64,000 bases of DNA from Caprella mutica. Taxonomy: Eukaryota > Arthropoda > Malacostraca > Amphipoda > Caprellidae. The stretch spans positions 1 to 64,000 of the forward strand of contig CANNZV010002580.1 in NCBI GenBank assembly GCA_947561585.1, read 5' to 3'. Below, piece after piece: positions 45,148-53,524 of this stretch. The number at the start of each line of letters is the position of its first letter. Positions within the stretch are counted from its first letter, which is position 1. The notes under the pieces were generated by a model, which was given only the letters and a program-made list of their open reading frames with translations, ran no database searches and had not been told where the DNA came from. A program made the translations under genes and the position numbers.

Positions 45148-48141
45148 TTATTTCAATACAGTCATTTTCTGCGTTAAAACAACGGTGTTTGATTTTAAAG
45201 TGACAAAGTAGGTTCCGTTAGCATAATTGCTAACATTCATATTTAGGTTATGTGTTCCTGTCAAAAATGTATCATTGATTAAAGTATTCATCAATCGTCC
45301 GTTCAAGTCATACACTTCGATGGATACCTCTGAGGTGGTAGGAATTACAAATTCGAAAGAAGTTATATTATTAGCTGGATTTGGTACATTTTGATTAAAT
45401 GTAAAACCATTGTTAGATTTAAAATCATTAGTGCTACTAACAAAATCACATTGGTTACTCATATGTCCATATTGAGATAAAGCAGACCAGTTGTGCGCCC
45501 AGTTAACACCACCATCAAATGCACCATGATAAGCAACTGCATCAAAAAATGCATCAGTCGCAGGAGTTGCTCCAGAAAGCGCAGGACTTGCACCTGACAA
45601 CCTTGGATTTAAACCACCATCAGGAATTCTACTAATTTTACAAACTTCAGGATTGGTTAAAACATTTCCATTATTTTCTAGGTGAGCAATTACATCTGAA
45701 GCATCAGGATCATCACCTCCTGAGTATGTATCTACGATATCTTCTAAATCAGATCCCGCTCCGAAATCAAACCAGAAGTTATTTAATAAATTTAAATCTC
45801 CATTCAATAAATTTTGGTGAGCATCAACTTCACCAGCCGCTAAATCTTCTATACTAATTGCTCTGTCTGCAAAATCCATGAAGATGCTATTCGCATAAGT
45901 TCCTCCTGAGTTATCTCTAAATAACAATGCATATTCATTATCGACTTGACCACTATTTACACCTGAACCAATGTAAGTTGCATTGTAAATCGTTGGATTT
46001 GAAAATGGAGCTTCGCCATCAGGTTTTGCACCATCATGCTCTCCACCATTTCCACCTGAATTTTCACCTTGAATCACAAACCAGTATTGTCCTTTTCCTC
46101 TCCATCCAAAATCGAAATCCATTCCATCATCTCCACAAAATGCAGAAATCGCATGCTTCACTCCTACTGTACCTCCAAACCATTCAATCCCATCATCAGA
46201 GTTCGCATATATTTCAATATAATCTACCAAAGTTCCAGAACCTACAGCTCCCAATGTCAATCCATTAATTTCAGAACCTGGAGCCAATTCCGCTCCTCCA
46301 TGTCGAATAGAAACATAAGTCAATTGACCTGAACTTTCCGTATCATTTGGATTTGCACCTCCACCAAATTCTGTTCGTGGTTCATTTGGAATACCTTCAA
46401 TAAAATCAGTTCCACCTGGCCGAGCAACTGTTCCATTTCCAAGAATAACCAATCCTCCCCATAAACCATTTACTGTTTCATCAGGTGTAATTGAATTATC
46501 TACTACAGCTTCCGCTGTAAAAACTATAGGGTCATTGGAAGTACCATTTGCAAAAATTTGAGCACCTCTTGTAATAATCAAGGCAGATGCTGCATCATTA
46601 GTTGTAGGTGATTCCATTCCATAAATAGTAGTTCCTGCTTCTATATTTAAAACACCTCCAGCTTCTAAGTAAACATAACCATCAAGGCAATATGTATTTT
46701 CTTTTGTCCAAAAGTAAGTTTCACCTCCGCTTAAATCTCCATCTTGAATGCAGATCGTTTCCCCTTGAATTGGAGTGACCAAATCACCGAAGAATCCTTT
46801 TTCATCCAAAGCTGTCCAACCCAATGCCCAGTTGTTCTCATTATCAAATGCACCATGATAAAAAACAGGATCGAAAAAAGGATCGGTAGGTGTATCGCCA
46901 ACAGAAAGTGCTGGACTTCCATCATTTAATCTTGGGTCAAGTTGACCATCTGGAATTCTTGAAATTCCTGCAATAGAAGGGTCTGCGATTGCATTAGAAT
47001 TGGTAGTCAAATGTGAAATCACATCTGCCGCAGTTGGATCATCGCCACCTGCATAAGTATCGATAATAGATGCTAAATCAGAACCTGCTCCAAAGCCAAA
47101 CCATAAATTATTTTTAAAAACTAAATCTCCGTTTAATAAATTTTGGTGAGCATCAGCTTCACCTGCTGCTAAATCTTCAATACTTAAAGCCTTGTCTGCA
47201 AAGTCCGTAAATATACTGTTAGCATAAGTCCCACCTGCATTGTCTCTCATTAATATTGCAAATTCATTATCCACTTGACCACTATTTGCACCTGAGCCGA
47301 TGTAAGTTGCATTGTAAATAGTTGGTTTTGAAAATGGAGCTTCACCATCAGGTTTTGCACCATCATGCTCTCCACCATTTCCACCTGCATCTTCTCTTTG
47401 GATCACAAACCAGTACTGTCCTTTTCCTCTCCATCCAAAATCATAGTCCATTCCATCGTCTCCACAAAATGCAGCAATCAAATGTTTTACTGCAACTGTT
47501 CCACCAAACCATTCGATCCCATCATCAGAGTTTGCAAAGATTTCGATGTATTCAATTTCAGTTCCTGAACCAACTGCACCTAAAGTCAATCCATTAATTT
47601 CAGAACCAGGAGCCAATTCCGCTCCTCCATGTCGAATAGAAATATATTTTAATTTTCCAGAACTTTCCAAATCATTTGGATTAACTCCACCTCCAAATTC
47701 TGTCCGAGGCTCATTTGGAATTCCTTCAATAAAATCAGTTCCACCTGGTCGAGCAACTGTTCCATTTCCTAAAATCATTAAACCTCCCCAGAACCCAGAA
47801 GCCGTTTCATCTAAATCTCCTTCATCGGCAGAAGAAGTAAAGATGATAGGATTATCCTTTGTTCCTTGCGCAAATATTTGAGCATCACGAGTGATGATCA
47901 AAGCAGATGCTGCATCATTTGTAGTAGGTACTTCTAATCCTTTTATTACTGTTCCAGCTTCTATATTTAAAACACCTCCAGCTTCTAGATATACATATCC
48001 ATCGAGGATATATTCATTATCGTTTGTCCAAGTGTAGGTTTCACCTGCTTCTAGATCTCCGTCCTTAATTGTTATCTGAGAAAATAAATTTCCGATAACA
48101 AAAAATGTAAAAGCTAAAAAAGTAAAGATCTTTTTGTTCAT
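45148..48141 (-). CDS. Secreted tandem-duplicated parallel beta-helix-like protein with T9SS sorting domain
   Basis: About 997 residues from the ATG at 48139-48141 (MNKKIFTFLAF); the longer frame adds 11 residues before the signal peptide (FFVIGNLFSQ). Two near-identical units of about 440 residues follow (DNA about 48078-46758 and 46757-45450). Each starts with DGDL..GETY.WT and EAGGVLNIEAGT and contains GGLMILGNGTVARPGGTDF, RTEFGGG, IRHGGAELAPGSEINGLTLG, CGDDGMD and GGNGGEHDGAKPDG. The last 85 residues are a sorting domain (NVPNPANNITSFEF to GTYFVTLKS). The repeated Gly-rich turns suggest a right-handed beta-helix; the Asp/His/Asn content could bind a cation or phosphate-like ligand (inference). 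It probably works with the downstream TonB receptor, and may be regulated by the divergent response regulator. Confidence 0.82.
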   Translation of the reverse strand: MNKKIFTFLAFTFFVIGNLFSQITIKDGDLEAGETYTWTNDNEYILDGYVYLEAGGVLNIEAGTVIKGLEVPTTNDAASALIITRDAQIFAQGTKDNPIIFTSSADEGDLDETASGFWGGLMILGNGTVARPGGTDFIEGIPNEPRTEFGGGVNPNDLESSGKLKYISIRHGGAELAPGSEINGLTLGAVGSGTEIEYIEIFANSDDGIEWFGGTVAVKHLIAAFCGDDGMDYDFGWRGKGQYWFVIQREDAGGNGGEHDGAKPDGEAPFSKPTIYNATYIGSGANSGQVDNEFAILMRDNAGGTYANSIFTDFADKALSIEDLAAGEADAHQNLLNGDLVFKNNLWFGFGAGSDLASIIDTYAGGDDPTAADVISHLTTNSNAIADPSIAGISRIPDGQLDPRLNDGSPALSVGDTPTDPFFDPVFYHGAFDNENNWALGWTALDEKGFFGDLVTPIQGETICIQDGDLSGGETYFWTKENTYCLDGYVYLEAGGVLNIEAGTTIYGMESPTTNDAASALIITRGAQIFANGTSNDPIVFTAEAVVDNSITPDETVNGLWGGLVILGNGTVARPGGTDFIEGIPNEPRTEFGGGANPNDTESSGQLTYVSIRHGGAELAPGSEINGLTLGAVGSGTLVDYIEIYANSDDGIEWFGGTVGVKHAISAFCGDDGMDFDFGWRGKGQYWFVIQGENSGGNGGEHDGAKPDGEAPFSNPTIYNATYIGSGVNSGQVDNEYALLFRDNSGGTYANSIFMDFADRAISIEDLAAGEVDAHQNLLNGDLNLLNNFWFDFGAGSDLEDIVDTYSGGDDPDASDVIAHLENNGNVLTNPEVCKISRIPDGGLNPRLSGASPALSGATPATDAFFDAVAYHGAFDGGVNWAHNWSALSQYGHMSNQCDFVSSTNDFKSNNGFTFNQNVPNPANNITSFEFVIPTTSEVSIEVYDLNGRLMNTLINDTFLTGTHNLNMNVSNYANGTYFVTLKSNTVVLTQKMTVLK

Positions 48142-48198
48142 GATTCGTTGGTTTGAGATTAGTGATTTAATCATTAAATAATGTTTTTGATTTCGCTA

Positions 48199-48254
48199 CA
48201 AATGTAGGCGCACTAGATTAATCTCTAATGAATAGCATGCTAATTAATGGTTAA
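48199..48254 (-). promoter_or_regulatory. Candidate activator-dependent promoter of the T9SS gene
   Basis: TACATTTG on the minus strand (48199-48206) matches the Bacteroidota -7 consensus TAnnTTTG. No -33 TTTG is present at the normal distance; instead TTAAC, TTAGC and TTCAT units begin at 48254, 48243 and 48232, spaced exactly 11 bases, the last ending about 21 bases before the -7. This is the arrangement of a PhoB-type promoter in which the activator replaces the upstream core element. Confidence 0.45.
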
Positions 48255-48394
48255 ATTAAAGGTGAGATTTCAGGTCGATTGTTAATTCCATATTTATAAT
48301 TCCAGAGATTTTTTACATTAATTTAATATGGATTTGAAAACTTTTTTTGAAGTAAATTTTTTGTAAAAAAAATACTACGAATCACTTTCCTAGG

Positions 48395-48465
48395 TTAACT
48401 TAAGGTTAACTCCTAGTTAAGTTTGTTGACCTTCTTTTGCCAAAAAATTAAATCTTATAACTTTG
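48395..48465 (+). promoter_or_regulatory. Promoter and 11-bp direct-repeat box of the PhoB-family regulator
   Basis: TTAAC, TTAAC and TTAAG begin at 48395, 48406 and 48417, exactly one helical turn (11 bases) apart, as in a Pho box. Downstream, TTTG at 48436-48439 and TAACTTTG at 48458-48465 are separated by 18 bases and match the Bacteroidota -33 and -7 elements. A start site near 48472 makes the ATG at 48501 the first usable codon, which excludes the frame start at 48423. Autoregulation by the encoded protein is the simplest reading. Confidence 0.6.
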
Positions 48466-48500
48466 AAACACTCTTATTTATAAAACTCAATCCTAAGATC

Positions 48501-49235
48501 ATGTTAGACGAAGTTCAAGTTTTGGAAACACCTACATTTATTATGAATAACAATCAAATAAAAATTCTACTAGTTGATGATGAACCTGATATTTTAGATT
48601 TTTTAAAATATAATCTGCTTCGAGAAGGGTATCAAGTTTTTACTGCAAATAATGGCATTGATGGAATCGATGTTGCCAAAAGAGAATTGCCACACCTTAT
48701 TATTTTAGATGTTATGATGCCTGAATTAGATGGCGTTGAGACTTGCCATCGACTTCGAGCTATTCCAGAATTGGAAAATACTTCAATTACTTTTTTGACT
48801 GCTCGAAGTGAAGAGTATTCTCAAATCGCTGGTCTGGAAGCTGGTGCTGATGATTATATTCATAAACCTATTCGTCCTCGATTATTAGTATCAAGGGTCA
48901 AAGCTTTATTAAGAAGACTAGATCAAATTAAAAAAGATTCGGATTCAGAGGAAATCTTGAATATTGGATTTTTAAAAATTGATAAGGAAAAATATGAAGT
49001 ATTTAAAGCCGATGAAAAAATTGAATTAGCAAAAAAAGAATTTGATATTCTGTGGTTGTTTGCTCAAAAGCCAGGAAAAGTTTTTGGAAGAGAAGAAATT
49101 TATCGAAAGATTTGGGGGTCAGATGTGATTGTGGGAAATCGTACGATTGATGTTCACATTAGTAAATTGAGAGATAAATTAGGATCAGAAATCATTAAGA
49201 CGGTGAAAGGAATTGGATATAAAATTGAGGTATAG
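48501..49235 (+). CDS. OmpR/PhoB-family response regulator
   Basis: About 244 residues. Receiver domain (about 20-140): acidic pair in LLVDDEPD, phospho-acceptor Asp70 in IILDVMMPELDG, Thr in TFLTARS and Lys in IHKPIRP. Winged-helix DNA-binding domain (about 155-244): FDILWLFAQKPGKVFGREEI, then GNRTIDVHISKLRDKLG and VKGIGYKIEV. Among OmpR-class regulators the sequence looks most like PhoB. Start is the ATG at 48501, with MNNNQIK at 48543 as alternative. No histidine kinase follows; a palindrome and an insertion sequence lie downstream, so the sensor gene, if it was adjacent, is now elsewhere. It diverges from the T9SS gene. Confidence 0.9.
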   Translation: MLDEVQVLETPTFIMNNNQIKILLVDDEPDILDFLKYNLLREGYQVFTANNGIDGIDVAKRELPHLIILDVMMPELDGVETCHRLRAIPELENTSITFLTARSEEYSQIAGLEAGADDYIHKPIRPRLLVSRVKALLRRLDQIKKDSDSEEILNIGFLKIDKEKYEVFKADEKIELAKKEFDILWLFAQKPGKVFGREEIYRKIWGSDVIVGNRTIDVHISKLRDKLGSEIIKTVKGIGYKIEV

Positions 49236-49251
49236 GTGAACGCGAATAACA

Positions 49252-49332
49252 TAGCTGTCGGGCTTTAGCCCGCAGTAAAATAAAATAAGGTTTTCGATCT
49301 GATTTAGAATTATTTTCCTGCGGGCTAAAGCC
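49252..49332. repeat. Left part of a CGGGCTTTAGCCCG-family palindrome split by an insertion sequence
   Basis: TAGCTGTCGGGCTTTAGCCC plus GCAG (49252-49275) pairs with CTGCGGGCTAAAGCC at 49318-49332 and, on the far side of the insertion, CGACAGCTA at 50559-50567. Removing the insertion and one target copy restores a perfect 24-bp arm. The far part overlaps the stop codon of the permease gene (50565-50567). It is related to the palindrome at 41451-41662. Confidence 0.85.
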
Positions 49333-50547
49333 CAGGGCTGAACAGTTCTAAAGATCGCTAATATGTTTAGCGGATAAAAAATTAAAAAGTTCATTGACTT
49401 TGTTGGCAAAAAAAGTTGTTGCAGTTTTCATTGATGAAAAACCTAAACAACGATAAATATTAATAGCAATATCTTGTATCACCGATAAATTTGCAGCTGC
49501 GTGGTTATGTCGGATACCATTTTTATCTTCATTAAAATGAGTGTCTTTCACGTAATGAATTTTATTTTCAATTCCCCAATGACCACGAATACCTTGAGCT
49601 ACAGTCTGTGCTAAATCAAAAGCATAACTAGTGATATAATAATGTTTTTCAGAATAATTACCATCATTGTTTTTTTTATCAGGTCGATTACCAAATCGAT
49701 GAACATAAATTATTCTCTTTATACCTTTCCATTTTGGGTCAATGCCATTGGTTTGAGTATATATTTCGCAATACCGATTTTCATTTCTTCCCCGACTTTT
49801 TTCTTCTTTTAGAAAACTGTTAATTGGAGTATTTTCAGAGATATTTTTTTTGAGTTGTTGGAGCAATTTTGGTTGGTTTGCTTTTGCTTCTAAAACATAG
49901 TCATTCCCAGTTGATAAAATTATTTCTACTGTTTTTTTTGGCAATGTAAGGCATCTAAAGTGATAATAACTCCTTTACATTCAAGTGTTTTAAGTAGTTT
50001 TTGCATTGCTTTTAATTCGGTAGATTTATTTTTGGTTGTTGCGCAATGAGTTACGATTTCTAATTTTTGGCTAAATAAGCGAACCATTAATTCAAAATCG
50101 TGATCATGTCCATGAGCGTCTTTTACAGTACTTCTTAAAACTTTTCCATCTCCGCTTAACCACTCGTTTTTTTCAATAGTTACAAAGCTTTTAATCCACT
50201 TTAGAAAAATTTTATTGATAGATTCGAAATCTAAGCGTTGCATCACCGTTCGCAATTGAGTATGTTTTATGGGAGGATGTTTCAGTTGGAACATCGAAAT
50301 AAATTCTTTCGAATTGCCTTCCATAAAACGAGCAGTTGCTCGATAGCCAGAATGACCACTTAGATAACTCATTGTTATCATACATAATAATGCTGGTAAT
50401 GGATTTCTTAATCCTGACTCTTTTCTTGGATCAGTAAGTTGCTCAAAACATTCGTATAAACTCATTTTCTTTTTTGCCAACAATTTCAATGAACTTTTTT
50501 TCTTTTCCAAATTACGCATTAGTAATTTTTAGAACTGTTCAGCCCTG
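49333..50547 (-). mobile_element. ISAs1-family insertion sequence
   Basis: 1215 bp with 20-bp perfect terminal inverted repeats (CAGGGCTGAACAGTTCTAAA at 49333-49352 and its complement at 50528-50547). An 11-base direct repeat GGGCTAAAGCC flanks it (49322-49332 and 50548-50558), the target-site duplication. The single transposase spans the element and is frameshifted. Flanks match closely, and terminal repeats are identical, so the insertion seems recent. Confidence 0.9.
49348..50519 (-). pseudogene. ISAs1-family DDE transposase, one frameshift in a poly-A run
   Basis: About 390 residues in two frames. N-terminal part (50519-49926): DPRKESGLRNPLPALLCMI and the first catalytic Asp in WLSGDGKVLRST. 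VIITLDALHCQKK gives the second Asp. The C-terminal part (49944-49348) contains IRGHWGIENKIHYVKD with the catalytic Glu, and HNHAAANLSVIQD. The frames meet in a run of eight A near 49935; a -1 step or one extra A joins CQKK to TVEII. An A-AAAAAA slippery heptamer makes ribosomal frameshifting conceivable, but this family normally has one frame and I see no downstream stem, so an inactivating indel or sequence error is more likely. The stop codon lies in the left inverted repeat. Confidence 0.82.
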
Positions 50548-50564
50548 GGGCTAAAGCCCGACAG

Positions 50565-51623
50565 CTACGTTAATCGTACTCTCGGATCCAAGAACGTATA
50601 CAAAATATCCACAATCAAATTAATTACAACAAATAATACTGCGGTAAATAAAATCGCGCCCAACACTACTGGAATATCTCTTGTCAATAAAGCATCTACC
50701 GTAATTTTCCCCAACCCATTATAATTAAAAACATTTTCTACAAAAAAAGCACCTGCTAACAATGCTGCAAACCATCCTGAAACCGCAGTCACCACAGGGT
50801 TTAGCGCATTTCGTAATCCATGTTTAAAAATCACTTTTCTTTTAGATAGACCTTTTGCCTTAGCTGTACGAATATAATCTTGCGATAAAACATCCAACAT
50901 CGAACTACGTGTGAGTTGTGTTATAATTCCTATGGGACGAATCCCCAATGCCAATGCAGGCAATATTAAATTTTTCCAAAAAATCTTTTCATCGCCAAAA
51001 TCATCAATTCCAAAAAGACTTCCTTGTACATTTAGCCCTGTCCAACTATGTAAATAATATCCAAATATCAAGGCCAATAAAATCGCCGAAACATAACTCG
51101 GCAAAGAATACCCCATAACTGAAGTTACAATAGCAGTACTATCCAACCAAGTATTTTTCCGAATAGCTGCAATCACTCCCAAGAAGATTCCTACAATACA
51201 TGCTAATAAAATTGCAGCTAAAGCTAAAACAATTGTTTGCGGAATGGCTTTTCCTAACATTACACTTACACGCTCACCAGTTTGGTAAGAAGTACGTAGG
51301 TATGGTTTTTTTAGGGAAAAATATTTACCACCTCTAACTGGAATTAGGGGAATAAAACTATGTTTGACCTGATTTGCTTTATCGTTTTTTAAAACATCTA
51401 ATGGAGAAACATCTCTTAGGTACATCCCTAATTGAACATATAAAGGTTGGTCGAGTCCATATTCTTTTTGAACTGCTTCAATTGTTTGAGTATCGGTTCG
51501 TTGGCCTTGTGTAAGTTGCGCAGGGTCAACTGGAGAAAGATATATGATAGATGAAATGGTCAGCACTACCAAAAATAGTACAACAATTCCGTAACCTAAT
51601 TTTCTAAAAATGTAACTAATCAT
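50565..51623 (-). CDS. ABC transporter permease (DppB/OppB-like)
   Basis: 352 residues, inner-membrane subunit of a peptide- or nickel-type ABC importer. Six membrane helices; an extracytoplasmic segment after the first; EAA loop DYIRTAKAKGLSKRKVIFKHG (about 247-267) that contacts the ATPase; ending FVENVFNYNGLGKITVDALL and LDPRVRLT. About 50 extra residues (about 85-135) follow the first helix. The usual second permease, ATPase and binding-protein genes are absent from the window. The start follows the stop of the pentapeptide gene without a gap (TAAATG). The last codons lie in palindrome DNA. Confidence 0.9.
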   Translation of the reverse strand: MISYIFRKLGYGIVVLFLVVLTISSIIYLSPVDPAQLTQGQRTDTQTIEAVQKEYGLDQPLYVQLGMYLRDVSPLDVLKNDKANQVKHSFIPLIPVRGGKYFSLKKPYLRTSYQTGERVSVMLGKAIPQTIVLALAAILLACIVGIFLGVIAAIRKNTWLDSTAIVTSVMGYSLPSYVSAILLALIFGYYLHSWTGLNVQGSLFGIDDFGDEKIFWKNLILPALALGIRPIGIITQLTRSSMLDVLSQDYIRTAKAKGLSKRKVIFKHGLRNALNPVVTAVSGWFAALLAGAFFVENVFNYNGLGKITVDALLTRDIPVVLGAILFTAVLFVVINLIVDILYTFLDPRVRLT

Positions 51624-52187
51624 TTATTCTATTTCAATATTATATTTAGTCAACAATCCTATAATATTACTTTGAGAAAATTTTGCTTTGTTGATAGAAT
51701 TCCGTTCTAGGTCAATAGAAAAACCATATGCAGTTCTAAAATCAGTTTTTTGTAACAATGTATTTTCAAAAATAGTTTTACTTAAATCACAGTTTTCAAA
51801 AACACCTTCTGTCAAATCTGTTTGTGTAAAATCTACCTCTCGTAAATTGCAATTTACAAATCGAATCTTTTTTAATTTCATTTGATAAAAAGAAGAAAAT
51901 TCTAATAAACAATCTTCAAAAGAAAACTCCAATAAAAAGTCATTACAATGTTTAAAATGCAATCCTAACAATTTACAAGTTTTAAATTGCACTTCACGAA
52001 ACCCAGTTCCACCCAAAGATGCATTACTAAAATCACAGTTTTCAAAAATACATTCCGAAAATACTTTTTCAGTCAAATGTACTCCAACAAAACTACAATT
52101 TACAAATGTGCAATCCTCGTATTTATCATCCTTCAATTTTTTATTGGAAAAATCAATTCCATCAAACTTTTCACTTTCGATCATCAT
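51624..52187 (-). CDS. Pentapeptide-repeat protein
   Basis: 188 residues from the ATG at 52185-52187 (MMIESEKFDG); the longer frame adds 19 residues of leader. It is a run of A(D/N)LxF-like pentapeptides with C-x-F rhythm: CTFVNCSFVGV, CIFENCDFSNASLGG, CNLREVDFTQTDLTEG, NCDLSKTIFENTLLQKTDF. This predicts a right-handed quadrilateral beta-helix, as in Qnr/McbG gyrase-protecting proteins. Gyrase protection is not established for this sequence. Its TAA is directly followed by the ATG of the ABC permease, so the two are translated together. Confidence 0.85.
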   Translation of the reverse strand: MMIESEKFDGIDFSNKKLKDDKYEDCTFVNCSFVGVHLTEKVFSECIFENCDFSNASLGGTGFREVQFKTCKLLGLHFKHCNDFLLEFSFEDCLLEFSSFYQMKLKKIRFVNCNLREVDFTQTDLTEGVFENCDLSKTIFENTLLQKTDFRTAYGFSIDLERNSINKAKFSQSNIIGLLTKYNIEIE

Positions 52188-52229
52188 TTTTATTTTATTC
52201 TTTTTAAGGAATAAGGTATTTTTCGAATA

Positions 52230-52385
52230 ATGTTGAGATGGCACACGGATGACTCGGATTGAGCGGATTTACAAGGATTTTCTTTTGACGTGTTTAGATT
52301 TTTTATTTTTTTTCATAAAACAGGTAGTAAGAAAAAATCCGTGTAAATCCGCTCAATCCGAGTCATCCGTGTGCCATCTCAACAT
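52230..52385. repeat. 52-bp-arm palindrome (ACTCGGATTGAGCGGATT family)
   Basis: ATGTTGAGATGGCACACGGA (from 52230) through GGATTTACAAGGATTTT pairs with 52334-52385 with one mismatch. It fills the gap between the GyrI-like and pentapeptide genes on the minus strand. Its sequence is unrelated to the other palindromes here. Confidence 0.87.
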
Positions 52386-52400
52386 TCAAAAAATATTTAA

Positions 52401-52886
52401 TTAACCTTTCAACTTAATAGGAATCCAAATTTCTTCTTCCGAGTTGGAATCATTGACTTTTGTTTTTGCTCCAAGTATTTCAAAATGTGGTCGATCATCA
52501 AGTTGATAAACTGAATTTGGAATCCACTCTGAATAAATATAATGAAAGATGCTTCCATCCTCACTTGACCCTTTATAATAAAAAACTGCATATTCCCCTC
52601 CTTCCAAATCAAATACCTCCATTCCATCAGGAACACCCTCCGTTGAATTCACCTCAACTAATGCCCATTTTGTAAATTCTTTAACTGGACTAAAAGTTTG
52701 AAAATAATCAGGTGGATAAACTTGGAGCGCAAAAGTATCCTTATTTATGGAATGCAAGATCTCCTTTCTTCTTGGCATAAATGTACCAAACAATTCTCCA
52801 GTTTTATTTAACTGCAATGACATTTTTACTGACATTCCAATCAATTTTTTATGGGCTATATTTTTTATAATTGGTTCCTCTTTCAT
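52401..52886 (-). CDS. GyrI-like / AraC-effector-binding-domain protein
   Basis: 161 residues, a single GyrI-like ligand-binding domain: IAHKKLIGMSVKMSLQ at the start, WALVEVNSTEGVPDGMEVFDLEGGEYAVFYYKG (about 75-108), and FHYIYSEWIPNSVYQLDDRPHFEIL in the second half. Such domains bind small amphipathic molecules, alone or attached to AraC or MerR regulators, and some degrade or sequester them. No DNA-binding domain is attached. The pentapeptide gene is downstream, beyond the palindrome at 52230. Confidence 0.85.
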   Translation of the reverse strand: MKEEPIIKNIAHKKLIGMSVKMSLQLNKTGELFGTFMPRRKEILHSINKDTFALQVYPPDYFQTFSPVKEFTKWALVEVNSTEGVPDGMEVFDLEGGEYAVFYYKGSSEDGSIFHYIYSEWIPNSVYQLDDRPHFEILGAKTKVNDSNSEEEIWIPIKLKG

Positions 52887-52936
52887 ATTTCACTTTTGAT
52901 AGTAATTCATATTTGTAAATATAATGTTAGCTCAAT

Positions 52937-53524
52937 TTACAAATACGCTCTTAAAGTTATAGAGATTCGTTTTCCATTATATTTCTTAAAGCTTGGAACT
53001 TCATGTGTCCATTTCAAATTGGTGCTCCAAGGCACAATTATTACTGTTCCATTTTGCATGGTGATATCTTTAAATCCTTTTCCTTGATAAGGTCTCATTC
53101 TGAAAATTCTTTCTTGACCGAGAGATACTGTTACTACTGGACTGTCTTTAAAAAGGTCATTGGTATCGTCTCTATGAGCACCAATATAATGTTTTTTCAT
53201 ACCATCATACCAGTTTAACAATAAACCGTTTAAGCGACTATCAATATTCTCTTGAGACCATTTTAGAAACTTATTAAATTGATCTGGGATTGGTAATGCA
53301 TTATTTTTAGAACCTGTATAACTATAGTTTTTGCCATAGGCTTGTTGCCATCTAGGGGTAGGGATTTCTTTTCCATACATTTTTATCACATGATATTCTT
53401 CGGGATGTAAATCCCAAATTTCTTTAAAACTAGAATAGCTTAAATTAAATTCATCTACATTTGGAGCGTAGAAGATTGAGCATTCATTGTCTAGTTTTAT
53501 TTCATTGAATAATTTATGATTCAT
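52937..53524 (-). CDS. AlkB-type DNA dealkylase (Fe(II)/2-oxoglutarate dioxygenase)
   Basis: 195 residues. Removes methyl or etheno lesions from bases in DNA (or RNA) using Fe(II), 2-oxoglutarate and oxygen. Iron ligands are His117 and Asp119 in IGAHRDD and His175 in LKWTHEVP; Arg187 in KRISITLR binds 2-oxoglutarate. NWYDGMKKHYIGAH and SLGQERIFRMRP are typical of the ALKBH2/3-like branch. It is distinct from the alkane hydroxylase also named AlkB (12383). Its ATG overlaps the stop of the upstream lipoprotein gene (ATGA), though the two proteins have no obvious functional link. Confidence 0.9.
   Translation of the reverse strand: MNHKLFNEIKLDNECSIFYAPNVDEFNLSYSSFKEIWDLHPEEYHVIKMYGKEIPTPRWQQAYGKNYSYTGSKNNALPIPDQFNKFLKWSQENIDSRLNGLLLNWYDGMKKHYIGAHRDDTNDLFKDSPVVTVSLGQERIFRMRPYQGKGFKDITMQNGTVIIVPWSTNLKWTHEVPSFKKYNGKRISITLRAYL

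Noticed and set aside
45927..47881. Several plus-strand open frames opposite the T9SS gene
   Set aside because: They are His/Ser-rich shadows of the long minus-strand gene, duplicated only because the gene itself is duplicated, and have no independent support.
48423..48500. Longer N-terminus for the response regulator starting at 48423
   Set aside because: That segment overlaps the -33 and -7 elements of its own promoter and is not conserved in receiver domains.
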